From an uncultured Clostridia bacterium (GTDB taxonomy: Bacteria > Bacillota > Clostridia > Oscillospirales > Ruminococcaceae), in the NCBI GenBank assembly GCA_947627455.1, contig CANQWC010000024.1, positions 1 through 36,079 of the forward strand: a stretch of DNA of 36,079 nt, written 5' to 3'. Each line of letters starts with the position of its first letter. The first letter of the stretch is position 1. Below the pieces are notes generated by a model. That model worked only from the letters and a program-made list of their open reading frames with translations. It did not search any database and was not told the origin of the DNA. The position numbers and the translations under genes were made by a program. Below, piece by piece: positions 25,193-34,632 of the stretch.

Positions 25193-27729
25193 TATTCTTC
25201 GGGCTCGGAAACAGGCTCAACAGGCGAACCCATTGAGGTCTTACGCTCGAGCCACTGCTCCTTGGTCATTCTTATCTCGCGGGGTTTTGCGCCGTCGGCA
25301 GGGCCGACAACGCCCATTTCTTCGAGCTCGTCCATTATCCTCGCGGCGCGAGCATAGCCGAGCTTCAGCCTGCGCTGTAAAAACGTCGTCGAGGCGACGT
25401 TTTCGCGGACAATGCACTCGATTGCCCTTTCTATCATATCTGTCTGACCGCTGTCCTGCGGGGTGTCGTCGGTCGAAGCAGAACCGCCCTTTTCGCCCTT
25501 CGGGACGGGAATGTGCTTCTCGATCTCGGAAGCGACTTCGTCGTCGTATTCGGTGGCGGCCTGAGCCTTTAGGAAGTCGACCACCCTGCGGATCTCCTCG
25601 GTAGCGACGTAGCTTCCCTGAATTCTCACGGGTTTGCCGACGCCGACGGGTTTATAAAGCAGGTCGCCGTTGCCCAAGAGCTTTTCGGCGCCGCCCTCGT
25701 CAAGAATAACGCGGGAATCCATCTGGTTTGAAACCTTGAGCGCGACGCGGCTCGGAATATTAGCCTTGATGAGGCCCGTAACGATATCGACACGCGGGCT
25801 TTGGGTCGCGATGATAAGGTGCATACCCGCGGCACGGGCAAGCTGGGCGATGCGGCAGATCGATTCCTCAACCTCTTTCGGGGCGGCCATCATAAGGTCG
25901 GCGAGCTCATCGACAACTATGACGATTTTCGGCAGAGGCGCCATGCCCTCTTTATCCTTGACAAATTCGTTGTAGTCGCCGATATCGCGAACGCCGTTAT
26001 CTGAGAAGAGCTTGTAGCGCTTCATCATTTCGGTGACGGCCCAGCCGAGCGCGCCCGCGGCCTTTCTTGCCTCGGTAACAACGGGGATAAGAAGGTGCGG
26101 GATTCCGTTATATATCGGGAACTCGACCTGTTTAGGGTCGACGAGGATAAGCTTGACCTCATCGGGTGAAGCGTTGTAAAGAATGCTCATTATAATTGAA
26201 TTCGTGAACACCGATTTGCCCGAGCCCGTTGTGCCCGCGATGAGCAGGTGGGGCATCTTCAAGATATCGCCCGTGATGATCCTGCCCTCGATGTTCCTGC
26301 CGACGGGGAAGCCGAGCTTTGACTTCTGGCCCCTGAACTCGTCGGAGTCAATAAGCTCGCGGATACAGACCGTTTCCCTGACCTTGTTGGCGAGCTCGAT
26401 GCCGACAGCGGCTTTGCCGGGTATCGGCGCTTCGATTCTTACGCCTTCGGCAGCAAGGTTCAGCGCGATGTCGTCGGCAAGGCTGGTTATCTTCGACACC
26501 TTGACACCCGCCGCGGGCTGAAGCTCATAACGCGTTACCGACGGGCCCCTATGGGTGTCGATAAGGCGGGTGGTGACGCCGAAGCTTCGCAGGGTTTCAA
26601 CGAGCGTCTCGGAATTCTGCTGAATTTCAAGGCGGGAATCTTCCTCGGAAACCGCGTTCTTGGGCGGGTTGAGAAGATCGATGGGCGGAATGTCATATGA
26701 GGACTTTACCGCCTCTTCGTTCTCAATAAGAGAAGTCTGGCCGTCTTCGTTCACATAAATCGGGTTGACGGCATCGGTTTTTTCGGTGATGATATTCTCG
26801 CCAGAGTCGGCCTTGGGCTCTTCGGGCTTTTCCTCGGGATCTTTGAAAGCGGGGCTGTCAAAGATGGATTTTTTCTTCTTTTTGTCTTCCTTCGGCTCTT
26901 TTTCTTTCTTCTTGGCGTCGGGAATATCTCTGAAAACGGGCTCGTCGGTCTTGGCCGAAACAGGGTGAGCGGGAAGCTCCTCTTCGGGCTTTGATTCGTC
27001 GTCGGTGATGAACTTCGCCACGTCGATGCGCTTGTCCTTCTTGCGCTTTTCCTCGGCTTTCTGCTCCTCGGCAGCCTTTTGCGAGAGAATCAGGTCGCGC
27101 TCCTCGCCGTCCTCACGGATAGCGTCGCCCGCACGCTTGAACATTCCCGCGAAGAAGCGCCAGACATCGACAAAGGTTATATTCGTGAGAAGCATCGTGA
27201 AGAGAAGTATCAGGAGAATTATTATTATGAGTGCGCCTGCGGTGCCGCAAAGCTTTGTGAGCGTTCCGCCGATGAAGATTGAGAGCGCCCCGCCGCCTTT
27301 CATGTTCTTTCCGTTTTCAAAGAGGTTTGAAATCACTGCGCCGAAGCCCTCGCCCTCATAGACGGGGAGTTTGTTTATCAGGCAGTAAATAATCTCGAAC
27401 GCGGGGCAGAGAAGAAACACAAGCACCGCACCCTGAATAACCTTTGTAAGGACGGCGCTCTTTGAGCGGTCCATCGCGAGCATCACGGCGACATAGAGCA
27501 TTATCGGGGCGAAAAGAACCGCAGATATGCCCATAAGGCCCCAGAGCACATTATGCATCCAGAGCCAAACCGCCTGACCTTTTATATATGTAAGAAAAAT
27601 CACAAAGACCGCAAGAATGAAGAGCACCGAGCTCCACATTCTGTTTTTTCTGAGGCGCGCCGCCTCGCTGAGCTCTTTCTTTTGGGGCTCGGCCTTTTTC
27701 TTTGTCTTCTTGGTGGATTTTGCGGGCAT
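25192..27729 (-). CDS. ftsK: DNA translocase FtsK/SpoIIIE
   Basis: 845 residues. It pumps chromosomal DNA through the division or sporulation septum. It has an N-terminal membrane domain with about four helices (roughly 31-50, 57-90, 95-117 and 150-183). A long charged Lys/Glu linker (about 205-345) follows. The motor has Walker A AGTTGSGKS near residue 496 and Walker B IVIVVDELADLMM. The C-terminal gamma winged helix (FLQRRLKLGYARAARIMDELEEMGVVGPADGAKPREI) reads DNA polarity motifs. The tepA–ylzJ–(uppP)–ftsK order parallels Bacillus tepA–ylzJ–spoIIIE, favouring the SpoIIIE-like role. GGAGGAAG precedes the ATG. Confidence 0.97.
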   Translation of the reverse strand: MPAKSTKKTKKKAEPQKKELSEAARLRKNRMWSSVLFILAVFVIFLTYIKGQAVWLWMHNVLWGLMGISAVLFAPIMLYVAVMLAMDRSKSAVLTKVIQGAVLVFLLCPAFEIIYCLINKLPVYEGEGFGAVISNLFENGKNMKGGGALSIFIGGTLTKLCGTAGALIIIILLILLFTMLLTNITFVDVWRFFAGMFKRAGDAIREDGEERDLILSQKAAEEQKAEEKRKKDKRIDVAKFITDDESKPEEELPAHPVSAKTDEPVFRDIPDAKKKEKEPKEDKKKKKSIFDSPAFKDPEEKPEEPKADSGENIITEKTDAVNPIYVNEDGQTSLIENEEAVKSSYDIPPIDLLNPPKNAVSEEDSRLEIQQNSETLVETLRSFGVTTRLIDTHRGPSVTRYELQPAAGVKVSKITSLADDIALNLAAEGVRIEAPIPGKAAVGIELANKVRETVCIRELIDSDEFRGQKSKLGFPVGRNIEGRIITGDILKMPHLLIAGTTGSGKSVFTNSIIMSILYNASPDEVKLILVDPKQVEFPIYNGIPHLLIPVVTEARKAAGALGWAVTEMMKRYKLFSDNGVRDIGDYNEFVKDKEGMAPLPKIVIVVDELADLMMAAPKEVEESICRIAQLARAAGMHLIIATQSPRVDIVTGLIKANIPSRVALKVSNQMDSRVILDEGGAEKLLGNGDLLYKPVGVGKPVRIQGSYVATEEIRRVVDFLKAQAATEYDDEVASEIEKHIPVPKGEKGGSASTDDTPQDSGQTDMIERAIECIVRENVASTTFLQRRLKLGYARAARIMDELEEMGVVGPADGAKPREIRMTKEQWLERKTSMGSPVEPVSEPEE

Positions 27730-27745
27730 TTTACACTTCCTCCTA

Positions 27746-28612
27746 TTACTTGCCGAAGGTTATCGGCTTGCCCATTAGGGCCTCGATTATCGAAATCACT
27801 ATCACGACCAGACCCAAGGCCGCTGTATAGATGTAAAAGATCTTGAACTTGTCGGATTTAATCAGCCACTGAACGAGCTTTATCGCCAAAAAGCCGACTA
27901 TCGCGGCTATCACAACGCCGATGACGCACTGAAGAACACCTGCGCCGCCGCCTGCCTCGATCCCCTCTTTGAGCTCGACGATTCCGCCGCCGAGAATAGC
28001 GGGGATTCCGAGGATAAAGCTGTAGCTGACGGCTTCATCTCTTCTCAGGCCAGAGAAGATGCCCGCAGAAATGGTTGAACCCGAACGGCTTACCCCGGGC
28101 AGAAGCGCCATCGCCTGGAAGAAACCGATTCTCACGGCGTCGCCGTATCTGAGATCGGTCATTCTCTTGCTGCCGTGATCGGTATGATCGGCCATGAAGA
28201 GTATCGCCGCGGTATAGAGGAAGAAGAAGCCCTCGGCAAGAATGCTTGCGTCCTCGGCAAAGCCCTCAAAAACGCCCTTGAATATGTAGAAAGGAATCAG
28301 CACGGCAGTTGAGATTATGAACATGAAGATTACCCTGCGCTCGGGCTCGGCATGTTTTATCGAGAATCTTCCCGTGAAGATGTCCTTTATCATCGCGATG
28401 AATTCGGCGATCAGAACGGCTATCTGCCTGCGGAATACGAATACGACCGCCGCAAGAGTGCCGAGGTGCAAGAGCGCCGAAAACATCAGCGCACCCTCGC
28501 CGCTGTTGCCTGTAAAATGCTGATAGAGCGAAAGGTGCCCCGATGACGACACGGGCAGAAACTCGGTCAGCCCCTGAATTATCGCCTGAAATATTGCGTC
28601 CAAAACTGTCAT
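27746..28612 (-). CDS. uppP: Undecaprenyl-diphosphate phosphatase UppP/BacA
   Basis: 288 residues, multi-pass membrane enzyme that recycles the undecaprenyl carrier for cell-wall synthesis. It contains the family motifs QGLTEFLPVSSSGHLSL (about 12-28) and LPGVSRSGSTISAGIFSGL (about 172-190). The ATG at 28612 follows GGGAGGAA. Its insertion between ylzJ and ftsK is a local variation on the Bacillus gene order. Confidence 0.96.
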   Translation of the reverse strand: MTVLDAIFQAIIQGLTEFLPVSSSGHLSLYQHFTGNSGEGALMFSALLHLGTLAAVVFVFRRQIAVLIAEFIAMIKDIFTGRFSIKHAEPERRVIFMFIISTAVLIPFYIFKGVFEGFAEDASILAEGFFFLYTAAILFMADHTDHGSKRMTDLRYGDAVRIGFFQAMALLPGVSRSGSTISAGIFSGLRRDEAVSYSFILGIPAILGGGIVELKEGIEAGGGAGVLQCVIGVVIAAIVGFLAIKLVQWLIKSDKFKIFYIYTAALGLVVIVISIIEALMGKPITFGK

Positions 28613-28630
28613 TTCAATTCCTCCCATTTG

Positions 28631-28822
28631 TCATTTGATTGTTTTACCCGGTTGATAATCCGCCCTGAGATACATCGACGGATCGGTAGAAAACAAGCCC
28701 ACTATCTTTTTATTCTTTCCTTTGCCGATATATTCAAGCTTGCCGCCGCTGACGTCGAGATAATTTCTTGACGGCGAACGGCTGAAAAATATATCGTATT
28801 CGCTGACGACCGTGTAGAGCAT
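28631..28822 (-). CDS. YlzJ-like small protein
   Basis: 63 residues from the ATG at 28822, beginning MLYTVVSEYDIFFSR, the recognisable start of YlzJ-like proteins. The rest is polar (SGGKLEYIGKGKNKKIVGLFSTDPSMYLRADYQPGKTIK). Function unknown. Both sequence and position (immediately after tepA, upstream of ftsK) match Bacillus ylzJ. GAGGG is upstream, and the start lies next to the TepA stop with a small overlap of signals. Confidence 0.82.
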   Translation of the reverse strand: MLYTVVSEYDIFFSRSPSRNYLDVSGGKLEYIGKGKNKKIVGLFSTDPSMYLRADYQPGKTIK

Positions 28823-28823
28823 T

Positions 28824-29510
28824 TTATTCACCCTCTATCATTTTATACAGGCACTCGATGGCCTCGGAAAGGCCGCCGACCGAATCGATGAGCCCCTCCC
28901 TGACGGCGTCCTCGCCCGTTAAAACGCTTCCGACGTCCATCACGAGCTCGCCCGTTTTAAGCATAAGCTCTTTGAAGCGCTCGGGAGATATCGAGGAGTT
29001 GTCAGAAACAAACCTGACGATTCGCTCCTGCATTTTTTCAAAGTAGGAAAGTGTCTGCGGCACGCCGAGCACAAGACCCGTCATTCTCACGGGGTGAATG
29101 GTCATCGTCGCCGATTTGACGATGAACGAACGCCGCGCGCTGACCGCAAGCGGAACGCCGATAGAATGGCCGCCGCCGACAACTATCGAGACGGTCGGTG
29201 TCTTCATCGACGAGATTAGCTCGGCAAGGGCAAGCCCCGCCTCAACATCGCCGCCGACGGTGTTGATGATGATTATAAGCCCCTCGATCGAGCTGTCCTG
29301 CTCGATGGCGACGAGCGCGGGCATGATGTGCTCATATTTGGTCGTCTTGTTCTGGGGCGGAAGAATATAATGCCCCTCTATCTGGCCGATGACGGACAGA
29401 CAGTGTATCAGATGGCGGGCGCCCGAAATCGCAATATCGCGGTATTTTTCGGATTCATCGCTCTGCTCGCGGGTGACCTCGCCCTCGGTCTCGCTGTATT
29501 CCTGTTCCAA
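28824..29510 (-). CDS. tepA: TepA-like ClpP-fold protease (YmfB family)
   Basis: 228 residues from a TTG start at 29510 (GGAGG seven bases upstream). ClpP/crotonase-fold peptidase, cytosolic or membrane associated, called translocation-enhancing protein in Bacillus. Catalytic landmarks are S116 in GGGHSIG and H139 in [30 protein letters not shown] is the substrate-strand region. It has a hydrophilic acidic N-terminus of about 25 residues. It is first in the long unit ending at ispH/rpsA, driven by the near-consensus promoter at 29596-29624. Confidence 0.9.
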   Translation of the reverse strand: MEQEYSETEGEVTREQSDESEKYRDIAISGARHLIHCLSVIGQIEGHYILPPQNKTTKYEHIMPALVAIEQDSSIEGLIIIINTVGGDVEAGLALAELISSMKTPTVSIVVGGGHSIGVPLAVSARRSFIVKSATMTIHPVRMTGLVLGVPQTLSYFEKMQERIVRFVSDNSSISPERFKELMLKTGELVMDVGSVLTGEDAVREGLIDSVGGLSEAIECLYKMIEGE

Positions 29511-29513
29511 AAT

Positions 29514-29561
29514 TCCGCCTCCCCGACAGTGGTATCGGGTATATTGTTGCCGAAAGGCGGA
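29514..29561 (-). promoter_or_regulatory. Possible RBS-sequestering fold in the tepA leader
   Basis: In the transcribed strand TCCGCCT (29561-29555) is exactly complementary to AGGCGGA (29520-29514), which includes part of the tepA Shine-Dalgarno region. A smaller CCCGA…TCGGG hairpin lies between them. This could hide the ribosome-binding site in front of the TTG start. Structure is predicted by eye only. Confidence 0.3.
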
Positions 29562-29595
29562 GTTTTATTCTCAGGCCACAACATATACAATTTAT

Positions 29596-29624
29596 ATTAT
29601 AACCTGAATTATCCGATTAGTCAA
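29596..29624 (-). promoter_or_regulatory. Promoter of the tepA–ylzJ–uppP–ftsK… unit
   Basis: Minus strand TTGACT (29624-29619), 17-bp spacer, TATAAT (29601-29596); predicted leader of roughly 80 nt. Confidence 0.88.
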
Positions 29625-29717
29625 GGAGAAATGCAGTGATTTTGCAAGAAAATATTCAAAAAATTTCATTTTTGAGTGCGCTTATGCGAAAGAGTTCCGC
29701 CTTTGACCATAAAACCC

Positions 29718-29746
29718 TTGACAACGGCTCAGCGATATAATACTAT
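29718..29746 (+). promoter_or_regulatory. Promoter of the aconitase operon
   Basis: TTGACA (29718-29723), 17-bp spacer, TACTAT (29741-29746). A perfect TATAAT at 29736-29741 overlaps but would give only a 12-bp spacer. Confidence 0.8.
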
Positions 29747-29797
29747 ATATGGTATAGTTAAAATTGTCTTTTGACAAAGATATTGGAGGTTTATTCG

Positions 29798-31729
29798 ATG
29801 GGACTTACTCTTGCCGAAAAAATTCTTAAAGCACATCTTGTTGACGGAGAATTCAAAAAAGGAAACCAAATTGCAATACGCATGGACCAGACGCTCACTC
29901 AGGACGCGACGGGCACCATGGCATATATCGAATATGTCGCGATGGGCGTGCCGCGCGTAAGAACCGAAAAAAGCGTCGCCTATATCGACCACAACACACT
30001 TCAGTCGGGGTTTGAAAACGCCGACGACCACCGATTCATCGGCTCGGTAGCGAAAAAACACGGCATAAGCTTTTCTCGCCCCGGCAACGGAATCTGCCAT
30101 CAGGTTCACCTTGAACGCTTCGGCGCCCCGGGGAAAACCCTCATCGGCTCGGATTCGCACACGCCGACGGGCGGCGGCCTCGGAATGATTGCCATCGGCG
30201 CGGGCGGGCTTGATGTCGCGGTCGCGATGGGCGGCGGCGCATATTATATCACCTACCCGAAGATAATTAAGGTCGAACTTCGGGGGAAGCTCTCGCCTTG
30301 GGTCTCGGCAAAGGACGTTATTCTTGAAGTGCTCAGAAGGCTGAGCGTCAAGGGCGGCGTAGGCTATATCGTTGAATACTGCGGCGAGGGCGTGAAAACA
30401 CTGTCCGTTCCCGAGAGAGCGACCATCACCAACATGGGCGCAGAGCTCGGCGCGACTACTTCAATTTTCCCGAGCGATGAGCGAACCCTTGAATTCCTCA
30501 GAGCTCAAGGAAGAGAAGATGTCTATACTCCCCTCTCGGCCGACCCCGACGCGGTTTACGACAAGGAGCTTGTCATCGACCTTTCGGAGCTTGAACCGCT
30601 TGCGGCATGTCCGCACTCGCCAGACAACGTAAAGCCCGTTCGCGAGCTTGCGGGAATGAAGATAGATCAGTGCTGCATCGGCTCATGCACAAACTCGTCG
30701 TTTGTCGATATGATGAAGGTCGCTTATATTCTTGACGGCAAGACCGTCAACCCCGATGTTTCGCTCTCGATTGCCCCGGGCTCGAAGCAGGTTCTTTCAA
30801 TGATATCGCAGAACGGCGCTCTCACAAAGATGATCGACGCGGGCGCGAGGATTCTTGAATCGGCCTGCGGGCCCTGCATCGGAATGGGGCAGTCGCCGAA
30901 TTCAAAGGGAATTTCGCTTCGCACATTTAACCGCAATTTCGAGGGCAGAAGCGGCACCCGCGACGCAGGCGTTTATCTTGTATCGCCCGAAACGGCCGCG
31001 GCATCGGCGCTGACGGGGGTTCTCACCGACCCGCGCACCTTGGGAAAGATGCCCGAATTCAGGCTGCCCGAAAAATTCTCGGTAAACGACAACATGATCA
31101 AGCCGCCAATCTCGGAGGATAAAATGGATTCGGTCGAGATTTTAAGGGGCCCGAACATCGCGGGATACCCCGAGACCTCGCCGCTTAAGGACAGCCTCAG
31201 CCTGCCCTGCTCGCTTAAGGTCGGCGACAACATCACCACCGACCACATCATGCCCGCGGGCGCGAAAATTCTTCCGCTGCGCTCGAATATCCCCGAGATC
31301 TCTAAGCACTGCTTCACCGTCTGCGACGAGAAATTCCCCGAGAGGGCGAAAAAGCTCGGCGCTTCGGTCATCGTCGGCGGGGAAAACTACGGCCAAGGCT
31401 CGAGCCGCGAGCACGCCGCCCTCGCGCCGCTTTATCTCGGCGTCAAGGCAGTGGTCGTGAAGTCGTTCGCGAGGATTCACAAGGCAAACCTCATCAACGC
31501 GGGGATTCTTCCGCTGACCTTTAAAAACCCCGACGACTATGAAAAAATCTCTCAGGGCGACACGCTTGAGCTTTCGGGCCTTCGCGAGACCGTTAAAAAC
31601 GGCGGCGATATCATCGCCAAACTCGGCGAAACTGAAATTCCGCTCTGCCTCGATATCTCGGAGAGAGACCGCGAAATTCTTCTTGCGGGCGGTCTTTTGG
31701 ACTATACCCGCGAGACGCTCGGCAAATGA
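29798..31729 (+). CDS. Aconitate hydratase
   Basis: 643 residues. It converts citrate to isocitrate with a [4Fe-4S] cluster. Cluster ligands are Cys297 (GSCTNSS), Cys357 and Cys360 (ACGPCIGMG); RMDQTLTQDATGTMAY is near the start, and YGQGSSREHAALAPLYLG is in the C-terminal swivel domain. The length and single-chain layout fit the shorter, Aquifex-type aconitase rather than the 890-residue AcnA. GGAGG lies before the ATG at 29798. It is first gene of a five-gene operon with NADP-isocitrate dehydrogenase, giving citrate to 2-oxoglutarate for glutamate synthesis. Confidence 0.96.
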   Translation: MGLTLAEKILKAHLVDGEFKKGNQIAIRMDQTLTQDATGTMAYIEYVAMGVPRVRTEKSVAYIDHNTLQSGFENADDHRFIGSVAKKHGISFSRPGNGICHQVHLERFGAPGKTLIGSDSHTPTGGGLGMIAIGAGGLDVAVAMGGGAYYITYPKIIKVELRGKLSPWVSAKDVILEVLRRLSVKGGVGYIVEYCGEGVKTLSVPERATITNMGAELGATTSIFPSDERTLEFLRAQGREDVYTPLSADPDAVYDKELVIDLSELEPLAACPHSPDNVKPVRELAGMKIDQCCIGSCTNSSFVDMMKVAYILDGKTVNPDVSLSIAPGSKQVLSMISQNGALTKMIDAGARILESACGPCIGMGQSPNSKGISLRTFNRNFEGRSGTRDAGVYLVSPETAAASALTGVLTDPRTLGKMPEFRLPEKFSVNDNMIKPPISEDKMDSVEILRGPNIAGYPETSPLKDSLSLPCSLKVGDNITTDHIMPAGAKILPLRSNIPEISKHCFTVCDEKFPERAKKLGASVIVGGENYGQGSSREHAALAPLYLGVKAVVVKSFARIHKANLINAGILPLTFKNPDDYEKISQGDTLELSGLRETVKNGGDIIAKLGETEIPLCLDISERDREILLAGGLLDYTRETLGK

Positions 31730-32004
31730 AAAAGGCGCTGTACGGCGTATTCACCGCCCTGCCGATGCTCTTGACCCCGCTTGCAATCACGACATGGTAC
31801 TTGGGTTTAGGTACGGTGTTGATATTTCCGCTTGTTATCATAGCGGCGGCGGTGTGGTTTTTCGCGATATTTCGCTCTTATGATAAGCTCACGCGGGGCG
31901 GAAGAATCTTTCTTATCGCGGCGCTTTGGATAATCGCCGCTGCGGCCTGTCTGTCGCCATACGCGGTGATATGGCTCGCGTTTCAAGGAGAGCATCATCT
32001 ATGA
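31726..32004 (+). CDS. Small three-helix membrane protein, uncharacterised
   Basis: 92 residues: hydrophobic segments at about 9-25, 30-48 and 60-86, a short basic loop (RSYDKLTRGGR) between the second and third, and a polar end GEHHL. No family recognised. ATGA overlaps join it to the aconitase stop and to the TraX start, so it is translated as part of the operon and probably functions with the TraX-like protein. Confidence 0.65.
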   Translation: MKKALYGVFTALPMLLTPLAITTWYLGLGTVLIFPLVIIAAAVWFFAIFRSYDKLTRGGRIFLIAALWIIAAAACLSPYAVIWLAFQGEHHL

Positions 32005-32702
32005 ACAGAAATCAGCTTAAATATTTTGCTATCGTCTGCATGACGCTCGACCATATCGCGTGGCTTTTTGTCGACGGTGTAAACCCGCTTGTCGGCGGAA
32101 TTATGCACCTATTCGGGCGGCTTACCGCGCCGATAATGGCGTTCTTTCTTGCCGAGGGCTATGAGCACACCCGCGACGTTAAAAAATACACCGTGCGTCT
32201 CGCGATTTTCGCGCTGATATCATGGCCCGCCTATTCGCTGTTTCAGCACGGGACGCTGCCGATTATTTGGTTCTCGGACGGCGGGCTTGTATTCCTATAC
32301 AAGCAGAGCATGATCTTCACGCTGCTTATGGCGCTTATCGCATTGAGGGTTTATGACTGCGGGCTTAAAAAGTGGGCGAAGGTGCTGATAATCGCCGCTT
32401 TGTGCGTTATATCCTGCATCGGCGACTGGTTTGTATTCCCGATCGGGGCGTGCCTTTTGCTTCACGCATTCAAGGACAGCAAGAAAAAACGCTTTATCGC
32501 CTTTGAGATATGGAGCTTTCTTGTCGCGCTGTCGTCGGTATTTTCGCAGTGGTTCCAGATCGGCGTTGTGTTCGCCCCGATAATCATATACTTTCTGTAT
32601 AACGGCGAATCGGGCTCGAAAAAACCGTTTCACAAATGGTTTTTCTACATATATTACCCCGCGCATCTGCTTATTCTCGGTATTATTAACCTAATCGTTT
32701 GA
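32001..32702 (+). CDS. TraX family membrane protein
   Basis: 233 residues, about seven hydrophobic helices. It opens [26 protein letters not shown] … [33 protein letters not shown], the characteristic TraX-family N-terminus. In F plasmid TraX N-acetylates pilin; chromosomal Firmicutes members belong to a wider acyltransferase-like family with unknown targets. There are no conjugation genes here. The ATG at 32001 overlaps the preceding stop; a longer upstream reading lies within that gene and is not used. Confidence 0.85.
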   Translation: MNRNQLKYFAIVCMTLDHIAWLFVDGVNPLVGGIMHLFGRLTAPIMAFFLAEGYEHTRDVKKYTVRLAIFALISWPAYSLFQHGTLPIIWFSDGGLVFLYKQSMIFTLLMALIALRVYDCGLKKWAKVLIIAALCVISCIGDWFVFPIGACLLLHAFKDSKKKRFIAFEIWSFLVALSSVFSQWFQIGVVFAPIIIYFLYNGESGSKKPFHKWFFYIYYPAHLLILGIINLIV

Positions 32703-32715
32703 AAGGATGATAAAA

Positions 32716-33930
32716 ATGTCTAAAATCATTATGAAAACCCCGCTCGTTGAGATGGACGGCGACGAGATGACAAGAGTTATCTGGAAGATGATAAAGGAGC
32801 AGCTTATTGAGCCTTACGTCGACCTTAAAACCGAGTATTACGACCTCGGGCTGGTTCATAGAAACGAGACCGACGACCAAGTCACCGTCGATTCGGCCGA
32901 GGCGACAAAAAAATACGGCGTAGCTGTCAAGTGCGCGACCATCACCCCGAACGCCCAGCGCGTCGAGGAGTATAAGCTTAAGGAGATGTGGAAGTCTCCG
33001 AACGGCACCATCAGGGCGATTTTGGACGGCACTGTCTTCCGCAAGCCGATAATCGTCAAGGGTATCACGCCGTTTATTCCGACATGGACCGAGCCGATAA
33101 CCATCGCGCGTCACGCTTACGGCGACATCTATAAGAATACCGAGCTTAAAGTGCCCGAGGGCGCAAAGGCCGAGATCGTAATCACCGACAAGGACGGCAA
33201 CGAGACAAGGGCGCTGATCCACGACTTCAAGAACAGCGCGGGAATCGTTCAGGGCGTACACAACCTCGACAGGTCGATTGCGAGCTTTGCGCGCTCATGC
33301 TTCAATTTCGCCCTCGACGCCAAGCAGTCGCTTTGGTTCGCCGCAAAGGACACCATCTCGAAGACCTATGACCACCGCTTCAAGGACATCTTCGCGGAAA
33401 TTTTTGAGGCGGAATATAAAGAGAAATTCGCCGAGGCGGGAATTGAGTATTTCTATACCCTCATCGACGACGCCGTGGCGAGGGTAATCAAGAGCAACGG
33501 CGGGTTCATCTGGGCATGCAAGAACTATGACGGCGACGTTATGAGCGATATGCTCGCGACCGCCTACGGTTCGCTCGGACTGATGACCTCGGTGCTTGTC
33601 TCGCCTGACGGCAACTATGAATACGAGGCCGCACACGGGACCGTCACCAGACACTATTATAAATGGCTCAAGGGCGAGAAGACTTCGACAAACCCGATCG
33701 CGACGATTTTTGCATGGAGCGGCGCTCTTCGCAAGAGGGGTGAGCTCGACGGCATCGATGAGCTCTGCGACTATGCCGACAAGCTTGAAAAAGCGTCGGT
33801 AGAGGCCATCGAGAGCGGAATTATGACGGGCGACATGGCGGCGCTCTCAAAGCTTGAAAACAAAAAATCGGTCTATACCGAGGAATTCCTCGGCGCGATT
33901 GCTGAAAGGCTTCGGGAGCTCATGAAATGA
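32716..33930 (+). CDS. icd: NADP-dependent isocitrate dehydrogenase (eukaryotic-type)
   Basis: 404 residues. Oxidative decarboxylation of isocitrate to 2-oxoglutarate, making NADPH. The N-terminal [47 protein letters not shown] is the hallmark of the homodimeric NADP-IDH class shared with eukaryotes, distinct from E. coli Icd. Substrate-site [19 protein letters not shown] and the NADP region [10 protein letters not shown] (about 300-309) are intact. GAAAGGATG precedes the ATG at 32716. Its stop overlaps the DUF2441 start. Confidence 0.95.
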   Translation: MSKIIMKTPLVEMDGDEMTRVIWKMIKEQLIEPYVDLKTEYYDLGLVHRNETDDQVTVDSAEATKKYGVAVKCATITPNAQRVEEYKLKEMWKSPNGTIRAILDGTVFRKPIIVKGITPFIPTWTEPITIARHAYGDIYKNTELKVPEGAKAEIVITDKDGNETRALIHDFKNSAGIVQGVHNLDRSIASFARSCFNFALDAKQSLWFAAKDTISKTYDHRFKDIFAEIFEAEYKEKFAEAGIEYFYTLIDDAVARVIKSNGGFIWACKNYDGDVMSDMLATAYGSLGLMTSVLVSPDGNYEYEAAHGTVTRHYYKWLKGEKTSTNPIATIFAWSGALRKRGELDGIDELCDYADKLEKASVEAIESGIMTGDMAALSKLENKKSVYTEEFLGAIAERLRELMK

Positions 33931-34508
33931 TTTTGTATCACATGAGCGACACGCTTTGCGTCGGTGATGTTCTCAAAAGAGATTTCAAAGATAATCTTTC
34001 CCTTGCCGAGCCGTTTGTCAAGGCGCTCACGGTGAGCGAAGAATGTTTTAATTCCGTATTTTTGTCGGCGAAATATCTCAGGGCTTCGCTGAAAAAATTC
34101 GGCCTCTGCGATATGCAGACCGACCACATAAAATGGGCGGCCGAGGGTATTTTTGAATACATCAGGCGGGCGGAATTCCCGAAACTCCCCTGCCGCCTCA
34201 CGGGGTCGTATTTCTTCGACAGCATTGAAAGCTGCCGCGAGCTTTTCGAGGAGGACTGGGGAAGCGCCTCGGAAGAAGAGCACTCGAAGATCAGGCTTTT
34301 TGAAGTCGAGCTCGACGACAGCGCCCCGAGAAAGTTTGACATGCGGCTGTTTGATGAAGCCTATGACCTTTTGTGGGAGAACGAAAACCCCGCGGAGATA
34401 ATACCCATCGCGAGAAAGTATTTTTCGGGCGAGATAGTCGGCACCGCAGAGATACTCAGCGAGGCGCCCGCGCGGGTCATTCGGGATATAACAGATCAAC
34501 TTAGATAA
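33927..34508 (+). CDS. DUF2441 domain protein
   Basis: 193 residues, soluble. [20 protein letters not shown] … [61 protein letters not shown] and the closing [11 protein letters not shown] follow the DUF2441 pattern. Function unknown; the fold is thought to be related to RES/ADP-ribosyl-type small domains, but no catalytic set can be shown here. It is last gene of the aconitase operon (ATGA overlap with icd) and is followed by a strong terminator. Confidence 0.8.
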   Translation: MILYHMSDTLCVGDVLKRDFKDNLSLAEPFVKALTVSEECFNSVFLSAKYLRASLKKFGLCDMQTDHIKWAAEGIFEYIRRAEFPKLPCRLTGSYFFDSIESCRELFEEDWGSASEEEHSKIRLFEVELDDSAPRKFDMRLFDEAYDLLWENENPAEIIPIARKYFSGEIVGTAEILSEAPARVIRDITDQLR

Positions 34509-34516
34509 AAGCACTT

Positions 34517-34565
34517 GCCCCTCTGACATGAGAATTTGTTTCTTGTGTCGGAGGGGCTTTCTTTT
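34517..34565 (+). terminator. Strong terminator closing the aconitase–IDH–DUF2441 operon
   Basis: GCCCCTCTGACA … TGTCGGAGGGGC (one G-T pair), with an inner GAGAA/TTTCTT extension, then TTTCTTTT. It separates the core operon from the peptide array on the right, so the array needs its own promoter. None is convincing in 34566-34738. Confidence 0.93.
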
Positions 34566-34632
34566 CGGGTTTTGAACGATCGGAACGGCTGTATTGAATA
34601 TTTTTGACGCAGATGACAAGGCACTGACGAAA

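Noticed and set aside
29736-29741. Perfect TATAAT as the aconitase -10 box
   Set aside because: It is only 12 bp from TTGACA; the overlapping TACTAT gives the required 17-bp spacer. It could still serve with another -35.
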